NCBI RefSeq assembly: GCF_029637605.1
Contig: NZ_CP121261.1
Span: 5,704,001 to 5,768,000 of the forward strand
Length of the DNA stretch: 64,000 nt
Origin: Achromobacter spanius
Lineage (GTDB): Bacteria; Pseudomonadota; Gammaproteobacteria; Burkholderiales; Burkholderiaceae_B
Direction: 5' to 3'
The position numbers and the translations under genes are program-made. The notes beneath the pieces are model-generated. The model was not told the origin of the DNA. It did no database searches and worked only from the letters and a program-made list of their open reading frames with translations. Shown here piece by piece: positions 16,341 through 26,061 of the stretch; the stretch's first letter is position 1, and every line of letters begins with the position of its first letter.

Positions 16341-18430
16341 TGCCGTTTTTCAGCGGAGACACGCCCCAGGAATTCAAGATTCGGCTGCGGCGTATCTACG
16401 TGCTGTACACGGCGGGCTTTGCGCTGATGATCCTGTTGCTGGCGCTGGCCGAAGTGCTGGGCATGCCCCGCAACTGGATCGGCTACGTGTTCCTGCTGGT
16501 CACGGTGAGCTTGTACGCGGGCATCGGCATCGTCTGCCGCACGTCCGACCAGGTGGAATACTACGTGGCCGGGCGGCGCGTGCCGGCCATCTACAACGGG
16601 ATGGCCACGGCCGCCGACTGGATGTCGGTGGCGTCCTTCATCGGCGTGGCGGGCACGCTGTACCTGACGGGTTATGGCGGGCTGGCTTACATCATGGGCT
16701 GGACGGGCGGCTATGTGCTGGTGGCCATGCTGCTGGCCCCCTACCTGCGGCGCTTCGGTCAGTACACCATCCCCGACTTCATGGGCGCGCGCTACGGCGG
16801 CAACATGCCGCGCCTGGCCGGCGTGGCCTGCGCCATCCTGTGCTCGTTCACGTATCTGGTCGCGCAGATCTACGGCGTGGGCATCATCACCACGCGCATG
16901 ACCGGCATTTCGTTCGAGTTGGGCATTTTCGTCGCGCTGGGCGGCATGCTGGTGTGCTCGTTCCTGGGCGGCATGCGCGCCGTCACCTGGACGCAGGTGG
17001 GCCAGTACATCATTCTGGTCATTGCCTACCTGGTGCCGGTGGTGTGGCTGTCGGTCAAGCATACGAACATGCCCCTGCCACAGTTGTCCGCGGGCGTGGT
17101 ACTGCAGCAGGTGACCGAAAAAGAGATTTACCTGCAGAACGATCCGTCCGAGATCGAAGTGCGTCGGCTGTGGCAGCAGCATGCGGATGAAATGGCCAAG
17201 CGTGTGCAGGCATTGCCGGAATCCTGGACGCTGGAAAAGGACAAGCTGCGCAGCCGCCTGGCGCAGTTGAATGCCACCGACGCGCCCATGGTCGACATCC
17301 GGTCGGTCGAGCGTGAACTGGCCACCTACCCGCCCAGTGTTGAAGACGCGCGCGTGGCCTGGTCGCAGGCGCGCGCCACGTTCGAGGCGCGTGCCGCGCC
17401 CGCCACGCCTCATGCCGAACCATTCCCCGCCAAGGACCCCGAGGAACAGCGCAACATGCGCGTCAACTTCCTGGCGCTGGTGCTATGCCTGATGCTGGGC
17501 ACGGCCGGCATGCCGCACATTTTGATGCGCTCATACACCACGCCTTCGGTGATCGAGGCGCGCAAGTCGGTGTGCTGGTCGCTGCTGTTCATCCTGCTGC
17601 TGTACTTCATGGCGCCCGCGCTGGCGCTGCTGGTCAAGTACGAGGTTTACACGCAAGTGGTCGGCTCCAACTTCCTTAGCCTGCCCAACTGGGTGCATGC
17701 CTGGAGCGCGGTCGACAGCAACCTGCTGGATGTCACCGACATCAACCGCGACGGCGTCGTGCAGTTAAGCGAAATCAGCATGGGGGCGGACGTTGTGGTG
17801 CTGGCCATGCCGGAAATCGGCGGCCTGCCTTATGTGATCTCGGGCCTGGTCGCGGCGGGCGGATTGGCCGCGGCCTTGTCCACGGCCGACGGCCTGCTGC
17901 TGACCTTGTCCAATTCCCTGTCGCATGACATGTGGTACCGGATGGTGTCACCGCGCATGTCGGCCGCGCGCCGCGTGATGGTGTCGAAGATTCTGCTGCT
18001 GGTGGTGGCGTTTGGCGCGGCCTGGGTGGCCGCGCGCAAACCCGCCGACATCCTATTCATGGTGTCGGCCGCGTTCTCGTTCGCGGCCTCGTCATTCTTC
18101 CCGGCGTTGGTGATGGGCGTGTTCTGGCGCCGCGCCAACAAATGGGGCGCCACATTGGGCATGGCGGCGGGCTTGTTGGTGACCTTCGCCTATATGACCT
18201 ACACGCATCCGTGGCTGCGCGAATCGGTGCTGGGCATCTCGCGCATACAACCGGTGGATCTGTGGTGGGGCATACAGCCGATCGCGGCGGGCGTGTTCGG
18301 CGCGCCGGTGGCCTTCCTGACGATCATCGTGGTGTCCTTGCTGACCCCGCCACCCGACAGCGCGACGGTGGCGCTGGTGGATTATCTGCGTCGTCCTGGC
18401 GCGACCCGGCCGCCGGCCGAAAGCACCTAG
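16340..18430 (+). CDS. sodium:solute symporter, VC_2705 type, with large loop insertions
   Basis: A 696-residue transporter of the solute:sodium symporter family, related to acetate permease ActP. Core helices are clear, for example TSDQVEYYVAGRRVPAIYNGMA, the GGMRAVTWTQVGQYIIL motif and AALSTADGLLLTLSNSLSHD. Two departures from ActP are visible. Residues about 255-370 form a charged, helical, probably coiled-coil insertion (EVRRLWQQHADEM...). Residues 467-478, DINRDGVVQLSE, match an EF-hand calcium loop. The substrate is unknown, with small carboxylates likely from the family. It follows the DUF4212 gene with a one-base overlap. Confidence 0.9.
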   Translation: MPFFSGDTPQEFKIRLRRIYVLYTAGFALMILLLALAEVLGMPRNWIGYVFLLVTVSLYAGIGIVCRTSDQVEYYVAGRRVPAIYNGMATAADWMSVASFIGVAGTLYLTGYGGLAYIMGWTGGYVLVAMLLAPYLRRFGQYTIPDFMGARYGGNMPRLAGVACAILCSFTYLVAQIYGVGIITTRMTGISFELGIFVALGGMLVCSFLGGMRAVTWTQVGQYIILVIAYLVPVVWLSVKHTNMPLPQLSAGVVLQQVTEKEIYLQNDPSEIEVRRLWQQHADEMAKRVQALPESWTLEKDKLRSRLAQLNATDAPMVDIRSVERELATYPPSVEDARVAWSQARATFEARAAPATPHAEPFPAKDPEEQRNMRVNFLALVLCLMLGTAGMPHILMRSYTTPSVIEARKSVCWSLLFILLLYFMAPALALLVKYEVYTQVVGSNFLSLPNWVHAWSAVDSNLLDVTDINRDGVVQLSEISMGADVVVLAMPEIGGLPYVISGLVAAGGLAAALSTADGLLLTLSNSLSHDMWYRMVSPRMSAARRVMVSKILLLVVAFGAAWVAARKPADILFMVSAAFSFAASSFFPALVMGVFWRRANKWGATLGMAAGLLVTFAYMTYTHPWLRESVLGISRIQPVDLWWGIQPIAAGVFGAPVAFLTIIVVSLLTPPPDSATVALVDYLRRPGATRPPAEST

Positions 18431-18448
18431 GCAGCATCCAGGGAACGT

Positions 18449-19582
18449 TTAGGGGGCTTTGCAGGCGCCTGGCTGGCGGTTATCCGGGTTGGTGCAGGCC
18501 TGCCAGACCGGGTCGGGCAGGGCTTGCAGCAGGGTGTAGATCTGCCCCGGCGCCCACAGCCATTGCACGCCGCCGGGGTGTCGGCCCGCTGCTTCCCAGA
18601 CCTGACGGCGCTGTGCCGCGCTTAGCGTGAAGCGGCCGTTCGCGCCGCTGTTGCCCTGCGCTAGCACGGCGGTGGGGTCTCGGCGGGCGGCATAGACCTC
18701 GCGGCCATCGCCCTTGGGCCGCACGATGGCCCAGTCGTAATGGAACGACGCCAATGCCGGCGCCGCCCAGTCCGGGCCGGGCAGCACCAGGATGGAATAT
18801 TCCGACGCCTGCTCCTGGTGGGGCAAGCCCAGCACCACCTTGTCGTTGTCCCAATCCAGCCGCTGGCGCAGAGTGCGCTGGCCAGGCTGGCCTTGCGTGT
18901 CGAACTCCCTGACTTCGAGCGCGTCGCCTTGTCCTTCCTGGTAGGAAATCGTGCGCAGCAGGCGGCCCGCCGTATCGTGCACATAGCGCATCAGCGGCCG
19001 CGACGGCTTGTTGCAGGCGTTGGCGCCATGTTCGGCCAGCCAGCCGTTGCGGTCATAACGCAGGCAGTAATGCTGCGTGGGGTTGGCACGGCCCGCGGCA
19101 TTGCGCGAGCGCAGTTCATAGCCTGCAAGCCGCCCCGCGTCGTCGTAAAGAAAGCGGGTTTCGTTGTCGGGCATGGGCAGCGAGGGCTGCCTGGATTCCA
19201 TTGCCTCGTGAACGGCGCGGGCACTGTATTCGGCGATGCCGCAAATGTGCTTGACGCCATCCGGGCCACGCTCGAAACGCAGCAGGGTAGGGCCGATGGT
19301 GGCGCCCGGTTCGGCGGTGTACACGGACCACTCCACGGCTTCAGCCCAAATGTAGGGCGTGGCGCGTGGGCCGGTACGCACACCCACGGGGGGCTCCCAT
19401 GTCTTGATGCGCGAGCCATCCAGCGCCAGCAGGGTGTTGGTGTCGTTCAAGCGCACGTCGGCGACCACGGTTTCCCGTTGGCCGGATGCCGCCATGGGCT
19501 GGCACAGTGCGTGTGCGAAGGGGGACGCCAGCGGTAGCGTGGCCACGGCAATCAGGCGCAGGGCGGACTTAATACGCGGCAT
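18449..19582 (-). CDS. exported protein of unknown function with YD-like repeats
   Basis: A 377-residue protein with a signal peptide (residues 1-25, ending AHA). The central part contains several aromatic-Asp-x-x-Gly segments (FLYDDAGRLAGYE, CLRYDRNGWLAEHG, RYVHDTAGRLLR) that resemble single RHS/YD beta-hairpin repeats. The C-terminus, DPVWQACTNPDNRQPGACKAP, has two cysteines that could form a disulfide. I do not recognise a family with known function. Its start overlaps the end of the preceding exported-protein gene by 14 bp, so the two are probably made together in the periplasm. Confidence 0.75.
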   Translation of the reverse strand: MPRIKSALRLIAVATLPLASPFAHALCQPMAASGQRETVVADVRLNDTNTLLALDGSRIKTWEPPVGVRTGPRATPYIWAEAVEWSVYTAEPGATIGPTLLRFERGPDGVKHICGIAEYSARAVHEAMESRQPSLPMPDNETRFLYDDAGRLAGYELRSRNAAGRANPTQHYCLRYDRNGWLAEHGANACNKPSRPLMRYVHDTAGRLLRTISYQEGQGDALEVREFDTQGQPGQRTLRQRLDWDNDKVVLGLPHQEQASEYSILVLPGPDWAAPALASFHYDWAIVRPKGDGREVYAARRDPTAVLAQGNSGANGRFTLSAAQRRQVWEAAGRHPGGVQWLWAPGQIYTLLQALPDPVWQACTNPDNRQPGACKAP

Positions 19583-20198
19583 TGTGCAAATACACGATCA
19601 GGCCCCAGAGTTCGCTGCTGACACCGCCCAGGCGCAAGGCGCCGTGGTCGGTCTGCATCAGCAGGAAGGGGTAAGCCTTGCGTTCCAGCTTGCCGGGCGG
19701 GGGCAGCCGGTAGGGCGTGAAATGGTCGGGCGACAGCAGGTACGTATTGGTCATGTCGCCCACGTCCACATGCAGGTACCAGACCGTCAGGTCGCCGACG
19801 TCAAGCGCCGGATCTGTTTCGGGGTATATGCCGCCTTGACCGGCTGGAATGCCGCTTTCCAAAACGCCCAGGAACACGCGGCGTGGCCCGGTTTGGGGAA
19901 TGTACGACCCGTCCTTGGCGCGCCGCGCAAAACTCTGGCGGATGAAGCCGGCGGCGCGCGAGCCGGGCACGACCGTGCGCGCGAACATCTCGTCCAACTG
20001 GGCGTCGCTAAGCGGGCGCCGCGTGGCGGACAGCCGGTCGAGATCTCGTGTGAAGTCTTTCAGCCACGCGCGGTAGCGGGAGAGTTCGGCGGCGCGGTTG
20101 AATTCCTGCGCGGCGGCGTTGGCGGCCGGCAGGTAGCTCAGGCAAGCCAGCCAGGCCAGGCAAGCCAGGCAAATCCAGGCCGCCTGCCTGCGCCACAA
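19569..20198 (-). CDS. exported protein of unknown function
   Basis: About 209 residues with a signal peptide rich in Cys, Leu and Trp (CLACLAWLACL) encoded by a short imperfect repeat. The mature part contains LSDAQLDEMFARTVVPGSRAAGFIRQSF and the strand-rich PALDVGDLTVWYLHVDVGDMTNTYLLSPDHF. I do not recognise the family. No ATG is available. TTG 20198 gives a short clean signal peptide, while TTG 20234 overlaps the stop of the SMR transporter gene and is an equally possible coupled start. It overlaps the next gene by 14 bp and belongs to the trxB gene chain. Confidence 0.65.
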   Translation of the reverse strand: MWRRQAAWICLACLAWLACLSYLPAANAAAQEFNRAAELSRYRAWLKDFTRDLDRLSATRRPLSDAQLDEMFARTVVPGSRAAGFIRQSFARRAKDGSYIPQTGPRRVFLGVLESGIPAGQGGIYPETDPALDVGDLTVWYLHVDVGDMTNTYLLSPDHFTPYRLPPPGKLERKAYPFLLMQTDHGALRLGGVSSELWGLIVYLHNAAY

Positions 20199-20230
20199 CG
20201 CGGGCCACCCAAACCGCCCGGTGCGCGCCG

Positions 20231-20556
20231 TCAATGCGAGACCGATTTCGAAAACACGTTCATCACCACCACGCCGGCGATGATGAGGCCGATGCCGATC
20301 AGCGCGGGCGTGTCCAGATGCTGCTTGAACAACACCGCGCCCACGATGGAGATCAGCACGATGCCCACGCCCGACCAGATGGCGTAGGCGATGCCGACGG
20401 GAATTTCGCGCAGCGTCAGCGACAGGAAGTAAAACGAGATCAGGTAGCCGAACACGGTGATGAGGGACGGCATCAGGCGCGTGAAGCCTTCGGAGCCCTT
20501 CAAGGCGCTGGTGGCGAAGATCTCGGCAATGATCGCCACGCCCAGGTATAGCCATT

Positions 20557-20560
<4 letters not shown>
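20231..20560 (-). CDS. small multidrug resistance (EmrE/Qac-type) transporter
   Basis: A 109-residue, four-helix proton antiporter. The proton- and substrate-binding glutamate is E13 in [13 protein letters not shown]. The YAIWSGVG signature in helix 3 carries the aromatic residues that contact drugs in EmrE. Sequence character is of the EmrE/QacE branch exporting quaternary ammonium and polyaromatic cations rather than the guanidinium (Gdx/SugE) branch. Its ATG overlaps the stop of the Smr-domain gene (ATGA). Such proteins work as antiparallel dimers in the inner membrane. Confidence 0.92.
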
Positions 20561-22183
<1,623 letters not shown>

Positions 22184-22198
22184 TTAGGTTAACGCCCA

Positions 22199-22206
22199 AT
22201 TATAAT
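22199..22206. promoter_or_regulatory. overlapping divergent -10 boxes for trxB and ftsK
   Basis: The octamer ATTATAAT holds TATAAT on the plus strand (22201-22206) and TATAAT on the minus strand (22204-22199). It lies in a gap of only about 40 bp between the two genes. Neither side shows a good -35 box. The two promoters would compete for polymerase. Confidence 0.55.
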
Positions 22207-22213
22207 GAGCCGC

Positions 22214-24598
22214 ATGCCGCGTATCTCGACTGCTTCCCCGCGCGCCTCGCGCAACACCCGCAACGGTCCCTCGCCGCTACAAACGCGTATCTCCGCGTTG
22301 CTGCGCGAAGCCCGCTGGATCCTATTTGCCGCCCTGGCGGCCTGGCTCACCCTGGTGCTGGCCACCTGGAGCGCGTCCGACCCTGGCTGGTCGCACTCCG
22401 TGCCCGGCGACGTCGTGCGCAACCATGGCGGCCGGCTGGGCGCTTATTTGGCGGACATCCTGCTTTATCTCTTCGGTTTTTCCGCCTGGTGGTGGGTCAT
22501 CCTGCTGCTGCACCGGGTTCGGGCAGGCTATCGGCGCCTGGCCAGCCAGCTTAAGGTAACTAATGGTAAGCAGCCGGAAGTGCTGCCGCGTGTCCATTGG
22601 GAAGAGGGCATCGGCTTTTTCCTGCTGCTGGTGGGGTCGCTGGGCATGGAAGCCTTGCGACTGGCCAGCCACGGCACGCATTTGCCCGGCGCGTCCGAGA
22701 CCGCCAGCGGCGCGGGCGGCGTCATCGGCCACATGTTGGCCGATCTGATCAGCCGCAGCATCGGCTTTACCGGCAGCACGCTGGCCTTCCTGGTCATGCT
22801 GGCGATTGGCCTGAGCCTGTTCTTCTCGTTTTCGTGGCTGGCGGTGGCCGAGCGCGTGGGCGCGTGGCTGGAAGGCCTGGTGCGCCGCGTTCGCGATTCC
22901 TACGCCGCGCGCGAAGACCGCAAGGTGGGCCAGGTGGCCAAGGCCGTGCGCACGGAACAGGTCGTGGCCAAGCAGGAAAAGCTGGTGCACGAGCAGCCGG
23001 TGCGGATTGAACCCGCCATTACCGTCGTGCCCAAGTCCGAACGGGTGGAAAAGGAAAAGCAGCAGTCGCTGTTCTTTGCGCCGTCCGGCGGCGCCGAGGG
23101 CGACCTTCCCGCCATCAGCCTGCTGGACCCGCCGCTTACCAACCAGGAAACCGTCTCTGCCGAGACCATCGAATTCACGTCGCGCCTGATTGAAAAGAAG
23201 CTGGCCGACTTCGGCGTGTCTGTTACGGTCGTGGCGGCCCAGGCTGGCCCCGTCATCACGCGCTATGAAATCGAGCCCGCCACCGGGGTAAAGGGCAGCC
23301 AGATCGTGAACCTGGCCAAGGACCTGGCCCGCGCGCTCAGCCTGGTCAGCATCCGGGTGGTGGAAACCATTCCGGGCAAGAACCTGATGGGCCTTGAACT
23401 GCCCAACCCGCGCCGCCAGATGGTGCGCCTGTCCGAGATCCTGGGGTCGCAGACCTATCACGCCAGCCATTCGGTGGTGACCATGGCGCTGGGCAAGGAC
23501 ATCGCCGGCAACCCCGTGGTGGCCGACCTGGCCAAGATGCCCCACCTGCTGGTGGCCGGTACGACCGGTTCGGGTAAGTCGGTCGGGATCAACGCCATGA
23601 TCCTGTCGCTGCTCTACAAGGCCGATGCGTCGCACACCCGCCTGATTTTGATTGACCCGAAGATGCTTGAAATGAGCGTCTACGAAGGGATTCCGCACCT
23701 GCTGGCGCCGGTGGTCACCGACATGCGCCAAGCCTCCAACGCGCTGAACTGGTGCGTGGGCGAAATGGAAAAACGCTATCGCCTGATGAGCAAGATGGGC
23801 GTGCGCAACCTGGCGGGCTACAACACCAAGATCCGCGACGCCATCAAGCGCGAGGAACCCATCCCGAATCCGTTCTCGCTGACGCCCGACCAGCCCGAGC
23901 CGCTGGCGCCGTTGCCCACCATCGTGGTGGTGATCGACGAGCTGGCTGACCTGATGATGGTGGTGGGCAAGAAGATCGAAGAACTGATCGCCCGCCTGGC
24001 GCAGAAGGCGCGCGCGGCTGGCATTCACTTGATTTTGGCCACGCAACGCCCCAGCGTGGACGTCATTACCGGCCTGATCAAGGCCAACATCCCGACGCGT
24101 ATCGCGTTCCAGGTGTCGTCCAAGATTGATTCCCGCACCATTCTTGACCAGATGGGCGCCGAAACCCTGCTGGGTCAAGGCGACATGCTCTACATGCCGC
24201 CGGGCACCGGTCTGCCGGTGCGGGTGCACGGTGCGTTCTGCAGCGATGACGAAGTGCACCGCGTGGTGGAAAACCTGAAGGCGCAGGGCGAGCCGAACTA
24301 TATCGAAGGGCTGCTGGAAGGCGGCGTCGAAGGCGACAACGGCGAAGGCGCCAGCAGCGTCACCGGCATCGGTGGCGACGCGGAATCCGACCCGATGTAC
24401 GACCAGGCCTGCGAAGTGGTGCTCAAGCACCGCCGCGCGTCGATTTCGCTGGTGCAGCGCCACCTGCGCATTGGTTACAACCGCGCCGCCCGGTTACTCG
24501 AGCAGATGGAGCAATCGGGTATGGTGTCGGCGATGCAGTCCAATGGCAACCGCGAGATCCTGGTCCCCGCCGCTGCCGCTGCCCGAGAGGAAGCATGA
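22214..24598 (+). CDS. ftsK: FtsK DNA translocase
   Basis: A roughly 794-residue cell-division and chromosome-segregation motor. Four N-terminal transmembrane helices lie within residues about 25-200, followed by a short linker with coiled-coil character ([18 protein letters not shown]). The RecA-like motor has Walker A GTTGSGKS (lysine near residue 455) and Walker [14 protein letters not shown]. The C-terminal gamma winged helix ([32 protein letters not shown]) reads KOPS sites. I chose ATG 22214 (MPRIS) because the earlier ATG at 22205 lies inside the putative TATAAT box. Neither has a clear ribosome site. It overlaps lolA by 4 bp. Confidence 0.95.
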   Translation: MPRISTASPRASRNTRNGPSPLQTRISALLREARWILFAALAAWLTLVLATWSASDPGWSHSVPGDVVRNHGGRLGAYLADILLYLFGFSAWWWVILLLHRVRAGYRRLASQLKVTNGKQPEVLPRVHWEEGIGFFLLLVGSLGMEALRLASHGTHLPGASETASGAGGVIGHMLADLISRSIGFTGSTLAFLVMLAIGLSLFFSFSWLAVAERVGAWLEGLVRRVRDSYAAREDRKVGQVAKAVRTEQVVAKQEKLVHEQPVRIEPAITVVPKSERVEKEKQQSLFFAPSGGAEGDLPAISLLDPPLTNQETVSAETIEFTSRLIEKKLADFGVSVTVVAAQAGPVITRYEIEPATGVKGSQIVNLAKDLARALSLVSIRVVETIPGKNLMGLELPNPRRQMVRLSEILGSQTYHASHSVVTMALGKDIAGNPVVADLAKMPHLLVAGTTGSGKSVGINAMILSLLYKADASHTRLILIDPKMLEMSVYEGIPHLLAPVVTDMRQASNALNWCVGEMEKRYRLMSKMGVRNLAGYNTKIRDAIKREEPIPNPFSLTPDQPEPLAPLPTIVVVIDELADLMMVVGKKIEELIARLAQKARAAGIHLILATQRPSVDVITGLIKANIPTRIAFQVSSKIDSRTILDQMGAETLLGQGDMLYMPPGTGLPVRVHGAFCSDDEVHRVVENLKAQGEPNYIEGLLEGGVEGDNGEGASSVTGIGGDAESDPMYDQACEVVLKHRRASISLVQRHLRIGYNRAARLLEQMEQSGMVSAMQSNGNREILVPAAAAAREEA

Positions 24599-25221
24599 TG
24601 AAGACGTTTCGCCGCCTGGCCGTCGTAGCCGCTTTGAGCCTGGCGCCCGCGCTGTCGTTTGCCGCCAGCGCGCAAGAGCAGTTGAAGTCGTTTGTGGCCA
24701 CGGTCACGTCGGCGACGGGTTCGTTCTCGCAATACACGGTGAACAACCAGGGCCGCACGCAGCCCGCGCAAACCGGCGTGTTCTCGTTCCAGCGTCCGGG
24801 CAAATTCAAGTGGGCGGTGCAGAAGCCCTATGAGCAACTGGTGGTGTCCGACGGCCGCGTGCTGTTCCAGTTCGACCCCGACCTGGCGCAGGTCACCGAA
24901 CGCAAGGTCGACGCCGCCATCGGCACGTCGCCCGCCGCGATTCTGTTCGGTTCGGGCTCGCTTGAGCAGTCGTTCGATGTGTCGGCCTTGCCATCCAAGG
25001 ACGGCGTAGACTGGCTGCGCGCCAAGCCGCGTACGGCAGACGCCGGCTTTTCGCGCGTGGATATCGGCATGAAAGACAACTTGCCGGTGCGTGTGGAATT
25101 GTTGGATTCGTTCGGCCAGACCACGCGCGTGGACCTATCGGCGATTAACGCCAACCCCACGCTACCCGCCAAGGAATTCCAGTTCACGGCCCCCCAAGGC
25201 GTAGACGTAGTGAAAATGTAG
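24595..25221 (+). CDS. lolA: LolA outer-membrane lipoprotein chaperone
   Basis: A 208-residue periplasmic carrier that takes lipoproteins from LolCDE to the outer membrane. The signal peptide covers about residues 1-27. The mature part shows [12 protein letters not shown], the [21 protein letters not shown] block typical of LolA, and a closing [18 protein letters not shown]. It overlaps ftsK by 4 bp (ATGATG), an arrangement common in betaproteobacteria. Its TAG stop is formed by the first bases of a dispersed palindromic element (GTAGGATGGG). Confidence 0.95.
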   Translation: MMKTFRRLAVVAALSLAPALSFAASAQEQLKSFVATVTSATGSFSQYTVNNQGRTQPAQTGVFSFQRPGKFKWAVQKPYEQLVVSDGRVLFQFDPDLAQVTERKVDAAIGTSPAAILFGSGSLEQSFDVSALPSKDGVDWLRAKPRTADAGFSRVDIGMKDNLPVRVELLDSFGQTTRVDLSAINANPTLPAKEFQFTAPQGVDVVKM

Positions 25222-25397
25222 GATGGGTGAAGCGCGGGAGATTGGTCGCAAGAACCCCGGCGTCGAACGCGCGTAACCCATCAAGCAACGCCCCGGTTCT
25301 TCTGGGGTTTTGCCATACCGCCACCTTCGTCTGATGGGTTACGCGCGTTGGGCAGCGGGGTTCTTGCCTCCTGCCTTCCGCGCTTCACCCATCCTAC
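25218..25397. repeat. dispersed palindromic element, copy A (180 bp)
   Basis: The ends form a perfect 20-bp inverted repeat (25218-25237 and 25378-25397; terminal GTAGGATGGGTG). Two nested pairs follow: GCAAGAACCCC (25248-25258) with 25357-25367, and CGCGCGTAACCCATCA (25268-25283) with 25332-25347. The whole unit could fold into one long hairpin. It lies between the convergent lolA and ridA genes. No transposase is encoded. Confidence 0.9.
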
Positions 25398-25640
25398 GAC
25401 AAGCCGGCGCTGTCCAGTTACGACGAGCCGGCATTGTCCAGTTACGACAAGCCGGCGTTGGCCGGTTACGGCAAGCCGGGCGTTGGCCAGTTACGACAAG
25501 CCGGCGTTGGCCAGTTACGGCAAGCCGGGCGTTGGCCAGTTACGACAAGCCGGCGTTGGCCGGTTACGGCAAGCCGGGCGTTGGCCAGTTACGACAAGCC
25601 GGCGTTGGCCAGTTACGGCAAGCCCGCGTTAGCCGGTTAC
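25398..25640. repeat. tandem repeat of alternating 24/25-bp units at the ridA 3' end
   Basis: About ten units alternate between TTACGACAAGCCGGCGTTGG- and TTACGGCAAGCCGGGCGTTGG-type sequences, each followed by CCAG or CCGG. The array starts at the edge of palindromic element copy A and its last unit contains the ridA stop codon (TAA, 25639-25637). It carries open frames in several phases but no credible protein. Confidence 0.9.
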
Positions 25641-26050
25641 GGCCGCTTGTACGCCACGCAATCCACTTCCACCTTGGCGTCCACCATCAGGCTGGACTGC
25701 ACGCAGGCGCGGGCGGGTGGGTTTTCGCCGAAGTATTCCTTGAAGACCTTGTTGAACGACGGGAAATCGCGGGCGTCGTCCAGCCAGACGCCGCAACGCA
25801 CCACGTGTTCCGGGCCGTAGCCGGCTTCCTTCAGAATGCCCAGCAGTTGCTGGATCGCCTTGTGGCATTGCGCGACGGTGCCGCCTTCAATCACTTCCCC
25901 GTTTTCCATCGGCACCTGGCCGGACACGTACAGCCAGCCGTCGGCGGCGACCGCGCGCGCGAACGGCATGTGCGAACCGCCTTGGCCGGTGCCGCCGGCG
26001 ACGCCGTAGCGGGTGATGCCGTTGTTGTCGGGGGTGGGGGCGTTGCTCAT
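25637..26050 (-). CDS. ridA: RidA family enamine/imine deaminase
   Basis: A 137-residue member of the RidA/YjgF/UK114 family that hydrolyses reactive enamines such as 2-aminoacrylate released by PLP enzymes. The catalytic arginine is R114 in NPPARACVQ, with VSGQVPMENGEV, QLLGILKEAG and VEVDCVAYK as flanking signatures. The N-terminal 20 residues are an extension relative to the minimal fold. It is the last gene of the D-amino-acid locus, 11 bp after the D-aminoacylase, and its neighbours include a PLP dehydratase-like enzyme that could generate its substrate. Confidence 0.93.
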   Translation of the reverse strand: MSNAPTPDNNGITRYGVAGGTGQGGSHMPFARAVAADGWLYVSGQVPMENGEVIEGGTVAQCHKAIQQLLGILKEAGYGPEHVVRCGVWLDDARDFPSFNKVFKEYFGENPPARACVQSSLMVDAKVEVDCVAYKRP

Positions 26051-26061
26051 GAGTGCACTCC

